A stretch of 64,000 nucleotides of DNA, taken from contig JASGKF010000002.1 of the NCBI GenBank assembly GCA_047600765.1, positions 992,001-1,056,000 on the forward strand, in the 5' to 3' direction. The notes below the pieces were generated by a model. That model was given only the letters and a program-made list of their open reading frames with translations. It was not told the origin of the DNA and made no database searches. Of the stretch, positions 36,523-45,022 are shown piece by piece (within the stretch, counting starts at the first letter, position 1; every line of letters begins with the position of its first letter). The translations under genes were made by a program, and so were the position numbers. The DNA is from Viridibacterium sp047600765 (GTDB lineage: Bacteria; Pseudomonadota; Gammaproteobacteria; Burkholderiales; Rhodocyclaceae).

Positions 36523-37977
36523 GTGAGCGACGAGCAGATCGATTACAACGCGGTCGGCAAACCGAAGATCCGGGCCAAGGCACGGGTCATACCCATCACG
36601 CCGGCCGAGGACGATTCCTTGTACGAGGTGCGCCAGAAGGTGTACCCGCGTGCGGTGAGCGGCGTCTTCGCCAACTGGCGCTGGGCCATGGTGTGGCTCA
36701 CGCAGATCGTGTTCTACGGCTTCTGCTGGCTGCCGTGGAATGGCCGGCAGGCGGTGCTGTTTCACCTTGCCGAGCGCAAGTTCTACATCTTCGGTTTCGT
36801 GTTCTGGCCGCAGGATGTTTTCTACCTCGCGGTGTTGTTGATCATCAGCGCGTATTCGCTGTTCCTGTTCACCACGGTGGCGGGGCGCTTGTGGTGCGGC
36901 TTCACGTGTCCGCAGACGGTCTACACCGAGATGTTCCTGTGGATAGAGAAGCTCGTTGAAGGCGACCGCGCCAAGCGCATGAAGCTCGACCAGTCGGGCG
37001 GTGCGCGCAAGCTGGGGCTCAAATCGCTCAAGTACTTCCTGTGGGCTGCCTTGTCGTTGTGGACTGGCATAACCTTTGTCGGCTACTTCACGCCTGTGCT
37101 GCCGCTGATGCGAGATATCGCCAGCTGGCAACTGAGTGGCTGGGAAATCTTCTGGGTGCTGTTCTACGGCGGCTTCACCTACCTGATGGCTGGCGTGATG
37201 CGCGAGCAGGTGTGCAAGTACATGTGCCCCTATGCGCGCTTCCAGAGCGTGATGTTCGATGCAGACACGCTGGTCATCACCTACGATCAGGAGCGCGGCG
37301 ATCCGCGCGGCTCGCGCCGCAAGGGCGAGGACTACAAGGCGGCGGGCAAGGGCGATTGCGTGGACTGCGGCATCTGCGTGCAGGTGTGCCCCACCGGCAT
37401 CGATATCCGCAACGGCCTGCAATACGATTGCATCGGTTGCGCGGCCTGCATCGACGCCTGTGACCAGGTGATGGACAAGATGGATTACCCCAAGGGCCTG
37501 ATCCGCTATTCCACCGAGAACGCCGTGCGCAAGCACTGGGGGCGTGCCGACATCCTGCGCCACGTGCTGCGGCCGCGTGTGCTGATCTATTCGGCCATCC
37601 TGTGGGCCATCATCGGCGCTTTCATCTGGGGGCTGGCGACGCGTTCGCCGGTTCGCGTCAACGTCATCAAAGACCGCACGACCCTGGCACGCGAAGTCGA
37701 AGGCGGTTTCATCGAGAATATCTACGTGCTGCAGCTCATGAACACCAGCGAGACCGAGCGCGAATTCCGCATCGGTGTCAGCGGCCTGGCTGACATTCGC
37801 CTCGACGGCACCGCCAGCCAGCGCGTGCTGGCTGCCAGCAACCGCACGCTGACCGTGCATGTGCGGGTGCCGGTCGAGGCGGCAGAGCGCGGCTCGCACC
37901 CCATCTACTTCGACGTCAGTCTCGACGATCCGGAAATCCGGCCGCTGCGCGAGAAGAGCGTCTTCATCATGCCCTGA
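36523..37977 (+). CDS. ccoG: cbb3 accessory protein CcoG (FixG/RdxA)
   Basis: A 484-residue membrane protein with about five TM helices and two ferredoxin-type [4Fe-4S] motifs (CVDCGICVQVCPTGID and CIGCAACIDACDQ). The cysteines in RLWCGFTCPQTVYTE, and the CKYMCPYARFQ motif, are also conserved. The last third is a periplasmic Ig-like domain. CcoG is described as a cupric reductase supplying copper to the oxidase. The start is GTG 36523. It leads the ccoGH part of the operon, 71 bp after ccoP. Confidence 0.93.
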   Translation: MSDEQIDYNAVGKPKIRAKARVIPITPAEDDSLYEVRQKVYPRAVSGVFANWRWAMVWLTQIVFYGFCWLPWNGRQAVLFHLAERKFYIFGFVFWPQDVFYLAVLLIISAYSLFLFTTVAGRLWCGFTCPQTVYTEMFLWIEKLVEGDRAKRMKLDQSGGARKLGLKSLKYFLWAALSLWTGITFVGYFTPVLPLMRDIASWQLSGWEIFWVLFYGGFTYLMAGVMREQVCKYMCPYARFQSVMFDADTLVITYDQERGDPRGSRRKGEDYKAAGKGDCVDCGICVQVCPTGIDIRNGLQYDCIGCAACIDACDQVMDKMDYPKGLIRYSTENAVRKHWGRADILRHVLRPRVLIYSAILWAIIGAFIWGLATRSPVRVNVIKDRTTLAREVEGGFIENIYVLQLMNTSETEREFRIGVSGLADIRLDGTASQRVLAASNRTLTVHVRVPVEAAERGSHPIYFDVSLDDPEIRPLREKSVFIMP

Positions 37978-37986
37978 GAGAGAACC

Positions 37987-38532
37987 ATGAGCGCTACATC
38001 GCCCCTGCCGCACACCGCGACCCAGCCCTGGTATCGCGAGCCCTGGCCATGGTTCCTGATGAGTCTGCCGATCACTGCCGTGCTGGCCGGCATCGTGACG
38101 ACCGTCTATGCCGTGCGTACCAACGACGGTGTGGTGGCGGACGACTATTACAAGCAGGGGCTGGCTATCAACCAGACCCTGGCGCGTGACGACATGGCGG
38201 CACAGCTCGGGCTGCAGGCGCGGCTAGACGTGCGTGATGGCGTCGCGCAGGTGCTGTTGCGTGGCAGGGAGGGGGTGAGCCTGCCGGCGGAGTTGCGCCT
38301 GATGCTGAGCCATCCGACGCGGCAGGGCGATGACCAGCAGGCGACATTGCGGCGTGAAGGCGATGTCTATCGTGGCGCGCTCACGCTGCGGGACAGCGGC
38401 TTGCGCACGGTGATTCTCGAAGACGCATCGCGCAGCTGGCGACTGAGCGCGAGCGTGCAGTTGCCCGCCCAGGGCGCGGAGCTGTTGCCGCGCATGGCGT
38501 CACCCACAGCAACTGTTGTCACAACGCCCTGA
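37987..38532 (+). CDS. ccoH: FixH / CcoH family protein
   Basis: A 181-residue single-TM protein (WFLMSLPITAVLAGIVTTVYAV at about 22-43) followed by the FixH signature VVADDYYKQGLAINQTL. The rest is a periplasmic beta domain (LRREGDVYRGALTL). It is needed for cbb3 maturation in other bacteria. Nine bp after ccoG. No ccoI copper ATPase follows, although ccoGHIS is the usual order. Confidence 0.87.
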   Translation: MSATSPLPHTATQPWYREPWPWFLMSLPITAVLAGIVTTVYAVRTNDGVVADDYYKQGLAINQTLARDDMAAQLGLQARLDVRDGVAQVLLRGREGVSLPAELRLMLSHPTRQGDDQQATLRREGDVYRGALTLRDSGLRTVILEDASRSWRLSASVQLPAQGAELLPRMASPTATVVTTP

Positions 38533-38546
38533 CACAGGAGGGCCGC

Positions 38547-38783
38547 ATGCGCCGCTTGATCCTGATTCTCTGGCCGTCATTTCTCGCCGCAGGGGCGGCA
38601 GAAATCATCTTCTTCACGCTTATCGACCCGCAGACGCTTTACCTGCTGGGCGAGCCGGTGCACATGTCGCGTACGGCGACCTATTCGATAGGTTTCTTCA
38701 CGTTCTGGGCGCTTTGCGCGGCCTCCAGCTGGGCCACGCTGTTCTTTGCGCGCGGTCGCGACGACATCAATCTGCCGCGCTGA
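38547..38783 (+). CDS. Small two-TM protein of the cco operon
   Basis: Seventy-eight residues with two TM helices (ILILWPSFLAAGAAEIIFFTL and ATYSIGFFTFWALCAASSWA) joined by a short loop and ending DDINLPR. ACACAGGAGGG, a strong Shine-Dalgarno, precedes ATG 38547. Last gene of the plus-strand ccoNOQPGH run. The position suggests a role with the oxidase; no function is established that I know of. Confidence 0.75.
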   Translation: MRRLILILWPSFLAAGAAEIIFFTLIDPQTLYLLGEPVHMSRTATYSIGFFTFWALCAASSWATLFFARGRDDINLPR

Positions 38784-38798
38784 GTACGCCGCAGCGAC

Positions 38799-39248
38799 TC
38801 AGGCCTCGCGGTAGACCAGCACCGGGATGGTGGTGTGGGTCAGGACCTTGTGGGTCTCGGAGCCGATCAGCAGCCCGGCGAGACCGCGTCGACCATGCGA
38901 AGCCATGAAGATCAGGTCGCAGCCGGCCTTGTTGGCCGTGTCGATGATCATCTGCCAGGGCGTGTCGCTGATGTCGGTGTGGGTCTCCGCGATCAGACCC
39001 GCTGCAACGGCTTCGGCGCGTACCTTGCCAAGAATCATGTCGGCCATTTCGCGCGTGTCGCGCTGGAAGTCGTCGCGACTTTCAGGCGCGATGAGTGCGC
39101 CTTCACCGACGATGGGCAGCGGATAGTCTGGCTGGACGTGCAAGAACGTGATGCGTGCCGACAGGGACTGGGCAAAGGCTACGGCCTTGCTGGCTGCGTG
39201 GGCCGAGAGCGGCGAGCCATCGACCGGTACGAGCAGGTGCTTGTACAT
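38799..39248 (-). CDS. Universal stress protein (UspA family)
   Basis: A 149-residue Usp domain: MYKHLLVPVDGSPLSAHAAS (nucleotide-binding Asp) and the ATP loop MASHGRRGLAGLLIGSETHK with TTIPVLVY. It is likely an ATP-binding dimer. AGGAGGTGA, a near-perfect Shine-Dalgarno, precedes ATG 39248. It sits between the oxidase operon and fnr. Usp genes beside fnr are common and often anaerobically induced; the nearest candidate FNR half-site here is weak. Confidence 0.88.
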   Translation of the reverse strand: MYKHLLVPVDGSPLSAHAASKAVAFAQSLSARITFLHVQPDYPLPIVGEGALIAPESRDDFQRDTREMADMILGKVRAEAVAAGLIAETHTDISDTPWQMIIDTANKAGCDLIFMASHGRRGLAGLLIGSETHKVLTHTTIPVLVYREA

Positions 39249-39360
39249 GATTCACCTCCTGCATGAAGTGCATGGGGAACACATGCTTCATGCTAGACGC
39301 CGGAGGCTGATCCTGCTCGTGGCAAGGGCGGGGATATGAGTCAAATCAAAGAATTGGCGC

Positions 39361-40095
39361 TCAGCAATTGTTGTGATCGAGCAATTTTCGCAGCCCTTCA
39401 CCGTCGAGGATGCGGATGTGTTTCTGCTGCACGCCGATCAGGCCGTCGTCGTGGAAGCGCGAGAAGGCGCGGCTGACGGTTTCGAGCTTGAGGCCCAGGT
39501 AGGAGCCGATCTCTTCGCGCGTCATGCGCAGGTGGAATTCGGACGAGGAATAGCCGCGCAGCTTCATGCGCTGCGACAGGTTGATCAGGAAGGCGGCGAT
39601 GCGCTCTTCGGCGCGCATGGAGCCGAGCAGGATCATGAGGCTCTGATCGCGCACGATCTCTCGGCTCATGAACTTGTGGAACTCGCGCTGCAGCGAGCGG
39701 ATCTCGTGCGACAGCACTTCGAGCTGGTCGTAGGGCATGACGCAGACCTCGCTGTCTTCGAGTGCCGTGGCGTTGCAGGCATGCTCGTCATTGCTGATGC
39801 CATCGAGGCCAAGGATCTCGCCCGCCATCTGGAAGCCGGTGACCTGTTCCAGACCTTCCTCGGTGAGGATGTCGGTCTTGAAGAAGCCGATCTTGATGGC
39901 ATACAGCGCGTTGAACGGATCGCCTGCGCGGTAGAGCGGTTGGCCGCGCTTGATCTTGCGACGGGCCACCATGTCATCGAGTTTGTGCAGATCATCGTCT
40001 TCCAAGCCGACGGCGAGGCACAGTTCCCGCAGGTTGCATTGTGAGCACGCTGTACGCATGTTGCTCGCTGTGATGGGGATGATTTTCTGTTCCAC
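39361..40095 (-). CDS. fnr: Oxygen-sensing regulator FNR
   Basis: A 244-residue CRP/FNR regulator. The N-terminal cysteines TACSQCNLRELC (C17, C20, C26) and the later Cys in DEHACNATA would hold the O2-labile [4Fe-4S] cluster. The cyclic-nucleotide-like barrel is followed by a dimer helix and an HTH with GLKLETVSRAFSRF, whose E-SR recognition residues fit TTGAT sites. Boxes matching it lie upstream of ccoN and between this gene and hemN. Confidence 0.94.
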   Translation of the reverse strand: MEQKIIPITASNMRTACSQCNLRELCLAVGLEDDDLHKLDDMVARRKIKRGQPLYRAGDPFNALYAIKIGFFKTDILTEEGLEQVTGFQMAGEILGLDGISNDEHACNATALEDSEVCVMPYDQLEVLSHEIRSLQREFHKFMSREIVRDQSLMILLGSMRAEERIAAFLINLSQRMKLRGYSSSEFHLRMTREEIGSYLGLKLETVSRAFSRFHDDGLIGVQQKHIRILDGEGLRKLLDHNNC

Positions 40096-40150
40096 GCTTT
40101 TGATCCTGGATGGCTTGAAACGATCATATTGATAAGGGCTATCGAATCAG

Positions 40151-40164
40151 TTGACCTTGATCAA
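40151..40164. promoter_or_regulatory. FNR box in the fnr-hemN divergent region
   Basis: TTGAC CTTG ATCAA: one mismatch to TTGATNNNNATCAA. It is 59 bp before the hemN ATG and 56 bp from the fnr start, so it could activate hemN, autoregulate fnr, or both. Confidence 0.8.
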
Positions 40165-40222
40165 CTCCGGTCGCGAGACATTCTGCGAATGTCTGCTGCA
40201 AATGATCGTACCAGAGACGACA

Positions 40223-41620
40223 ATGCAGACTGACATCGTATTTTCCCCTGAGCTGATTCGCCGCTATGACGTGCCGGGGCCGCGCTACACCTCGTTCCCG
40301 ACGGCTGACCGCTTCGTTGACACCTTCGACGCCACTTCGTTCGAACAGCATCTGGCCAAGCGTGCGTCGGATGGTGTGCCGGGCGGCATCGAACGTGGCT
40401 TGTCGCTGTATTTCCACATCCCGTTCTGCAATACCGTCTGCTACTACTGCGCCTGCAACAAGATCGTGACCAAGGATCGCGAGCTGGCCGAGCGCTACAT
40501 CACTTATCTCGATCGTGAAATGTCGTTACAGACCGCGCATCTGTCAGGTTCGCGTCAGGTCGTGCAGATGCATTGGGGCGGCGGTACGCCGACTTTTCTC
40601 AACGCACGCGAGACTGTGAGGCTGATGCGTGCCATCCGCGATCACTTCCAGCTCAAGCGAGACGGAGAGCACTCCATCGAGATTGATCCGCGCAAGGTGA
40701 GCCCCGAAAAGATCGCCCTGCTGGCGGATGAAGGTTTCAACCGCATGAGCCTGGGCGTGCAGGATTTCGACCCGCTGGTGCAGATAGCTGTCAATCGCGT
40801 GCAGAGCGTGACCGAGACGCGCACGGTCGTCGACGCCGCACGGGCCAATGGTTTCCGCTCGGTGAGCATGGATCTCATCTATGGCCTGCCACACCAGAAC
40901 GTGGAGCGTTTCAGCAGCACGCTCGATACCGTTCTGGCCATGCAGCCGGACCGCATCGCCCTCTACAGCTACGCGCATCTGCCCACGCGCTTCATGCCGC
41001 AGCGGCGTATCGACGCGGGGCATCTGCCCTCGGCCGACGAAAAGCTGGCGATTCTTGCGCGCGCCATCGAGAAGCTGGGGGAGGCGGGCTACGTCTATAT
41101 CGGCATGGACCACTTTGCGCGACCCGGTGATGAACTGGCCATTGCGCAGCGGCGTGGCAGCCTGCATCGCAACTTCCAGGGCTACTCGACGCATGCCGCG
41201 TGCGATCTGCTGGCTTTCGGCGTGTCGGCCATCAGCAGCGTGGGCGGCGCCTACAGCCAGAACGAGAAAGATCTGCTGACCTACTACGCAGCCATTGACC
41301 GCGGCGATCTGCCCGTGATGCGTGGCTGGGTGATGAGCAATGAAGACCTCATGCGTCACACCATCATCCAGTCCCTGATGTGCCGCTTCGAGCTGTCGTT
41401 CGAGGCCATCGAGCAGGCCTTCAACATCCGCTTCCGTGACGTGTTCGCGGCCGAAATCGAAGCCCTGCGGGCGCTCGAAGAGGAAGGGCTGGTGCGCCTT
41501 GAGCGTGACTGGCTGTCGGTGACGGAAGCGGGGCGTATGCTCGTCCGCGTGGTGGCGATGGTGTTCGACAACTACCTGCGTCGCGACAGTGCCAAGCCGC
41601 GTTACTCGCGCGTGATCTAA
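40223..41620 (+). CDS. hemN: Oxygen-independent coproporphyrinogen III oxidase HemN
   Basis: A 465-residue radical-SAM enzyme that decarboxylates coproporphyrinogen III without O2. The cluster motif is CNTVCYYCAC (CX3CX2C) in FHIPFCNTVCYYCACNK. Supporting motifs are VQMHWGGGTPTFL, EIDPRKVS, GVQDFDPLVQ and MDHFARPGDEL. The C-terminal HemN domain follows. ATG 40223 (MQTDIVFSPELIRRYDVPGP) was chosen because the further upstream TTG lies inside the FNR box. It supplies haem for the cytochromes here at low oxygen. Confidence 0.95.
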   Translation: MQTDIVFSPELIRRYDVPGPRYTSFPTADRFVDTFDATSFEQHLAKRASDGVPGGIERGLSLYFHIPFCNTVCYYCACNKIVTKDRELAERYITYLDREMSLQTAHLSGSRQVVQMHWGGGTPTFLNARETVRLMRAIRDHFQLKRDGEHSIEIDPRKVSPEKIALLADEGFNRMSLGVQDFDPLVQIAVNRVQSVTETRTVVDAARANGFRSVSMDLIYGLPHQNVERFSSTLDTVLAMQPDRIALYSYAHLPTRFMPQRRIDAGHLPSADEKLAILARAIEKLGEAGYVYIGMDHFARPGDELAIAQRRGSLHRNFQGYSTHAACDLLAFGVSAISSVGGAYSQNEKDLLTYYAAIDRGDLPVMRGWVMSNEDLMRHTIIQSLMCRFELSFEAIEQAFNIRFRDVFAAEIEALRALEEEGLVRLERDWLSVTEAGRMLVRVVAMVFDNYLRRDSAKPRYSRVI

Positions 41621-41643
41621 GATCAGGTTTTACCTGTGCGTGG

Positions 41644-42369
41644 ATGCTCATGGCTGAGCCAGGCTTGCTGGCGGTATTCCTGATCGGGCTGCTCGGCGGT
41701 ACGCACTGCGTCGGCATGTGCGGCGGCATCGTCACGGCGCTGAGCGGCCCGGTCATGCAGCCGGGCCAGGCACGCACACAGCCAGACTGGCGCTTGCACC
41801 TGGCATACAACGGCGGGCGCATGCTGACCTACGCCGTGCTGGGTGCGGTGTTTGGCGCACTGGGCTCGGCCACCCTGCTGTTCAATCATGTGCTGCCGGT
41901 GCAGCTGGCGTTGTACGTGCTGGCCAACCTGTTGCTGCTGGCGCTGGGTGCTTACCTGCTGGGCGTTACGGTACTGCTGGCGCCACTGGAGCGTATCGGC
42001 GGCAGGCTGTGGCGGCGCATCCAGCCGCTGGCGGCGCGCTACCTGCCGGCACGCAGCTGGCAGCAGGCCCTGCCGCTGGGTATGCTGTGGGGGCTCATCC
42101 CCTGCGGCCTCATCTACAGCGTGCTGTCGACGGCTTTGCTGAGTGGCTCTGCGACGCAGGGCGCCTTGCTGATGGGCTGCTTTGCGCTGGGCACCTTGCC
42201 CAACCTGCTGCTGGCGGGGCTTGCGCTGGCGCGCTTCCGCGATGTGTTGCGTCGTCAGTCGGTGCGCTGGCTGGCCGGCCTGCTGATCATTGCGTTCGGC
42301 GTGCTGGGGCTGTGGCGGGCGCCGGACCTGGGCGGGCGGCTGTGGCAGGGCATCATTTGCGAGGTGTGA
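41644..42369 (+). CDS. TauE/SafE-like (UreH/DsbD-type) membrane protein
   Basis: A 241-residue, six-TM protein. The opening LLGGTHCVGMCGGIVTAL and the internal LPLGMLWGLIPCGLIYSVL are the paired Cys-containing motifs of the sulfite exporter TauE/SafE or cytochrome-biogenesis (DsbD-like) group seen in cbb3 clusters. The cysteines suggest metal or thiol transfer rather than sulfite export. ATG 41644, 24 bp after hemN; two bp separate it from the HMA gene, so the pair is co-transcribed and may serve copper supply. Confidence 0.8.
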   Translation: MLMAEPGLLAVFLIGLLGGTHCVGMCGGIVTALSGPVMQPGQARTQPDWRLHLAYNGGRMLTYAVLGAVFGALGSATLLFNHVLPVQLALYVLANLLLLALGAYLLGVTVLLAPLERIGGRLWRRIQPLAARYLPARSWQQALPLGMLWGLIPCGLIYSVLSTALLSGSATQGALLMGCFALGTLPNLLLAGLALARFRDVLRRQSVRWLAGLLIIAFGVLGLWRAPDLGGRLWQGIICEV

Positions 42370-42371
42370 TC

Positions 42372-42578
42372 ATGATCGAGACGAAGCTGGCCGTGAAAGG
42401 CATGACCTGCGGAGGCTGCGTGCGTTCGGTGGAGCGTGTGCTGAGTGCCTTGCCCGGTGTGACGCGGGTCGAGGTGTCACTGGAGGCGGCATCGGCCACG
42501 GTGCTGCACGACGAGGCGCGTAGCGGCAAGGCCGAACTGGCGCGCGCCGTGGAAGAGGCGGGTTTCGAGGCGGCCTGA
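42372..42578 (+). CDS. Heavy-metal-associated domain protein (CopZ-like copper chaperone)
   Basis: A 68-residue single HMA fold: KGMTCGGCVRSVERVL (CxxC copper site), then VEVSLEAASATVLHDE and a C-terminal helix. It resembles CopZ or a detached N-terminal domain of a copper ATPase. Downstream of the Cys-containing membrane protein, it may carry Cu(I) to the oxidase assembly path. No P-type ATPase gene is nearby. Confidence 0.88.
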   Translation: MIETKLAVKGMTCGGCVRSVERVLSALPGVTRVEVSLEAASATVLHDEARSGKAELARAVEEAGFEAA

Positions 42579-42709
42579 GCTGCGGCCATATGGGTAAGGC
42601 GGAGCGCAATCTGCGGAGTAGCCCGGCAAGCTATCGGTTTTCCGCAAGCCTGTCGTAAGGGCCGGGCCGATATAATCCGGCCAGACCTCCAGATAAGCAG
42701 AGAGAACCC

Positions 42710-43258
42710 ATGAGCTTCAAATACGTGACGCCCGGCGTCGATGTGCCCAACGACATCCACGTGGTCGTTGAAATTCCCGCCCGTGCCGACCCCATCAAGT
42801 ACGAGATCGACAAGGACAGCGGTGCCGTGTTCGTCGACCGCTTCATGGGCACGACCATGTACTACCCCTGCAACTACGGCTACGTGCCGGGCACCATCTC
42901 CGGTGACGGCGACCCGGTGGACGTGCTGGTCGAAGCGCCGTTCGCGTTGATTCCGGGTGTGGTGATCCGTTGCCGCCCGGTGGGCGTGCTGCACATGGAA
43001 GACGAGGCCGGCGTGGATTCCAAGGTGCTGGCCGTGCCGGTGGGCAAGATTTCGCCGCTCTACGAGCACGTGAACACCTACACCGATTTGCCGCCGCTGC
43101 TGATCCGCCAGATCGAGCACTTCTTCCAGCACTACAAGGACCTGGAGAAGGGCAAGTGGGTCAAGCTGCTGGGCTGGGAAGGCCCGGACGCCGCCAAGCA
43201 GGAAATCTATGCGGGCGTGGCGGCTTACCAGGCCACCTCGGGTCACTCCACCGACTGA
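42710..43258 (+). CDS. ppa: Inorganic pyrophosphatase
   Basis: A 182-residue family I soluble pyrophosphatase. Active-site segments: ARADPIKYEIDKDSGAVFVD, MYYPCNYGYVPGTISGDGDP (signature D-x-DPVDV) and KVLAVPVGK; also HYKDLEKGKWVKLLGW. It hydrolyses PPi and drives biosynthesis. Single gene with a GAGAGAACCC Shine-Dalgarno. Confidence 0.95.
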   Translation: MSFKYVTPGVDVPNDIHVVVEIPARADPIKYEIDKDSGAVFVDRFMGTTMYYPCNYGYVPGTISGDGDPVDVLVEAPFALIPGVVIRCRPVGVLHMEDEAGVDSKVLAVPVGKISPLYEHVNTYTDLPPLLIRQIEHFFQHYKDLEKGKWVKLLGWEGPDAAKQEIYAGVAAYQATSGHSTD

Positions 43259-43271
43259 GTCCGGTTGCTGA

Positions 43272-44184
43272 TCAGGCGCGCGCCAGTTCGGCGAGCGCGC
43301 TGACCTGGTCCAGCACAGGCTGTGGCACGGACTGGCTGCCGTCGAGCATGGCGCGGATCGTCGCGACGTTGTTGGCGATGCTGCAGGCGTCCTCGATGAT
43401 CGGTTCGGCCTCCAGACTTTCCTGCTCGAACATCTCGCGCATCTCGCCGCGCACAAAGCCCAGCATGCGGGGGCGGCGGCGTGGTGCGGCATAGGCTTCG
43501 CCTTCGGTCCCGCGCATCAGCATGCCGGTGGCGTTTTCGGCTTGCAACAGGGCTTCCATGGTCTGCAGGTATTCCGGGTGCGTGACGGCGACGACACGCA
43601 CGCTGCGGCCCGGTGCCGGGTCAAGCAGTTTGGCCAGCGTGTGGCCGCTGTTGCGCACGCCGAGGCGAGGCCGCAGGGCCAGCAGACGATCCAGGCCCGG
43701 ACACAGTACGTTTGACGGGCAGGCTGGCGATGCGGCGCGTCTGCAGTTGCTGTGCGGCTTCGCCCAGCGTCGCAGCGGCGGGCAGGTCGAGCGCAGCAAG
43801 CAATTCGAAAGGGCTGACGCGCGACTCGAAATCGTGGCGCCCTTGCAGCAGCACCGGCACGCCTTCGCGGGCCAGCAGCAGGGCCACCAGCGGTGCGAGG
43901 TTGGCTTGCTTGCGCGCGCCGTTGTAGGTGGGCAGTACCACGCAGCGCGGGCCGGACGGCACGATGATCTGACGGCAGCGTGCATTGAGGGCGCTGAGGA
44001 AGCCGCGCAGTTCGCCGGGATCTTCACCTTTGACGCGCATCGACAACAGGATGGCGCCGAGCTCCATGTCGGGCACCACGCCGTCGAGGATGTCGGCGAA
44101 CAGCGCCTCGGCTTCGTCTTGCGGGAGTGAACGGGCACCCTTGGCGCCGCGTCCGATTTCCTTGATGATCCGGTCGTACTTCAT
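43272..44184 (-). pseudogene. ybiB: YbiB (TrpD2) family protein, disrupted by a +1 frameshift
   Basis: A homologue of E. coli YbiB, an anthranilate-phosphoribosyltransferase-like DNA/RNA-binding protein. The 5' part (ATG 44184; MKYDRIIKEIGRGAKGARSL, SMRVKGEDPGELRGFL, VVLPTYNGARKQANL) is in one frame to about 43715. The rest (LCPGLDRLLALRPRLGVRNS, GHTLAKLLDP) is one base out. The join reads GTCAAACGTACTG; deleting one A gives P-V-N-V-L-C-P-G-L, matching the family. The repaired length would be about 303 residues. No other damage is visible. Confidence 0.82.
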
Positions 44185-44257
44185 GCTGCGATGATCTCTG
44201 TGCGCCCTGCGTCGGGGCGGGATGTGAAGACAAATTTTCTGCAGGAGGCACTTTATC

Positions 44258-44746
44258 TTGTTGCACGTCGTATCGGGTCGCTTCAAACGTTGGTTCCAGC
44301 CAATTCTTTGCGTGCTGCTGGTGTTGTCACTGGCAGGCTGTTCCAGCCTGCGCTGGCAGAAGCCGCAGATCGCGCTCGACAGCGCCCGCGTGGCGGGTGG
44401 CAATCTGCAGGACACCCGTGTGCAGCTGACCCTGCGCATCAATAACCCGAATGCGCGCGAGGTGATCGTCGACAGCGTGCGCTTCGATGTGCTGGTGGCG
44501 GGCGAGAAGATCGGCACTGGTCAACGCGTCGAGCCTGTGACGATTGCTGCAAAGGGCGAGACGCGTGTTGAACTCGACACACGGTTCCGTACGCTCGAAC
44601 TGCTGCAGCTCATGCGTCAGGCAATGCAGGTAGACGGCACACTGGCCTATTCGGTGGTAGGCGAAGCCGAGGTGCGTGACTTCGGTCGCCAGACTTTCAA
44701 TCAGCCCGGCAGCCTGGCCGTGCCCAGATTGCTCCAATCGAAGTAA
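44258..44746 (+). CDS. LEA14-like (LEA type 2) lipoprotein
   Basis: A 162-residue predicted lipoprotein. The signal (FQPILCVLLVLSLAGC) has a lipobox LAGC and continues SSLRWQKP. A WHy/LEA_2 domain follows (LTLRINNPNAREVIVDSVRF, then VTIAAKGETRVELDTRF), the desiccation-related fold. The start is set by AGGAGG at 44243-44248, which fits TTG 44258 or TTG 44261; no ATG is available upstream of the signal peptide. Confidence 0.82.
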   Translation: MLHVVSGRFKRWFQPILCVLLVLSLAGCSSLRWQKPQIALDSARVAGGNLQDTRVQLTLRINNPNAREVIVDSVRFDVLVAGEKIGTGQRVEPVTIAAKGETRVELDTRFRTLELLQLMRQAMQVDGTLAYSVVGEAEVRDFGRQTFNQPGSLAVPRLLQSK

Positions 44747-44776
44747 AGTCTTGCCTCTACTGCCAGAGAGCCGAGC

Positions 44777-45022
44777 ATGCGTAACCTCCTGTTGTTCCTC
44801 CTCCTGCTGATCGCCGTCTATCTCGTGCGCCGTGCGTTGAGCCGCGCGAATGACGATGCGGCGGACAAGCCGGCTGCGCCAGCGGATGCGTCGCGCGATG
44901 CCGAGCAGGTGCTGCCTTGCGCACGTTGCGGTGTGCTGGTGCCGGCTAGTGAAGGGGTGGTACGCGGGGCCAGCTTCTTCTGTTCCGGTGAGCACGCGGA
45001 TCAGGGGCCGCGCGCCGGATGA
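44777..45022 (+). CDS. PP0621 family protein
   Basis: Eighty-one residues: one N-terminal TM (LLLFLLLLIAVYLVRRAL), a polar linker and a C-terminal zinc-knuckle-like CARCGVLVPASEG with a second Cys in FFCSGEH. This is the PP0621 family, which regularly precedes pilS. It overlaps pilS by 4 bp, so it is translationally coupled. Function unknown. Confidence 0.85.
   Translation: MRNLLLFLLLLIAVYLVRRALSRANDDAADKPAAPADASRDAEQVLPCARCGVLVPASEGVVRGASFFCSGEHADQGPRAG

Noticed and set aside
39325..39350. Possible FNR site upstream of the universal stress gene
   Set aside because: Reverse strand reads TTGATTTGACTCAT; only the first half-site matches TTGAT-N4-ATCAA.
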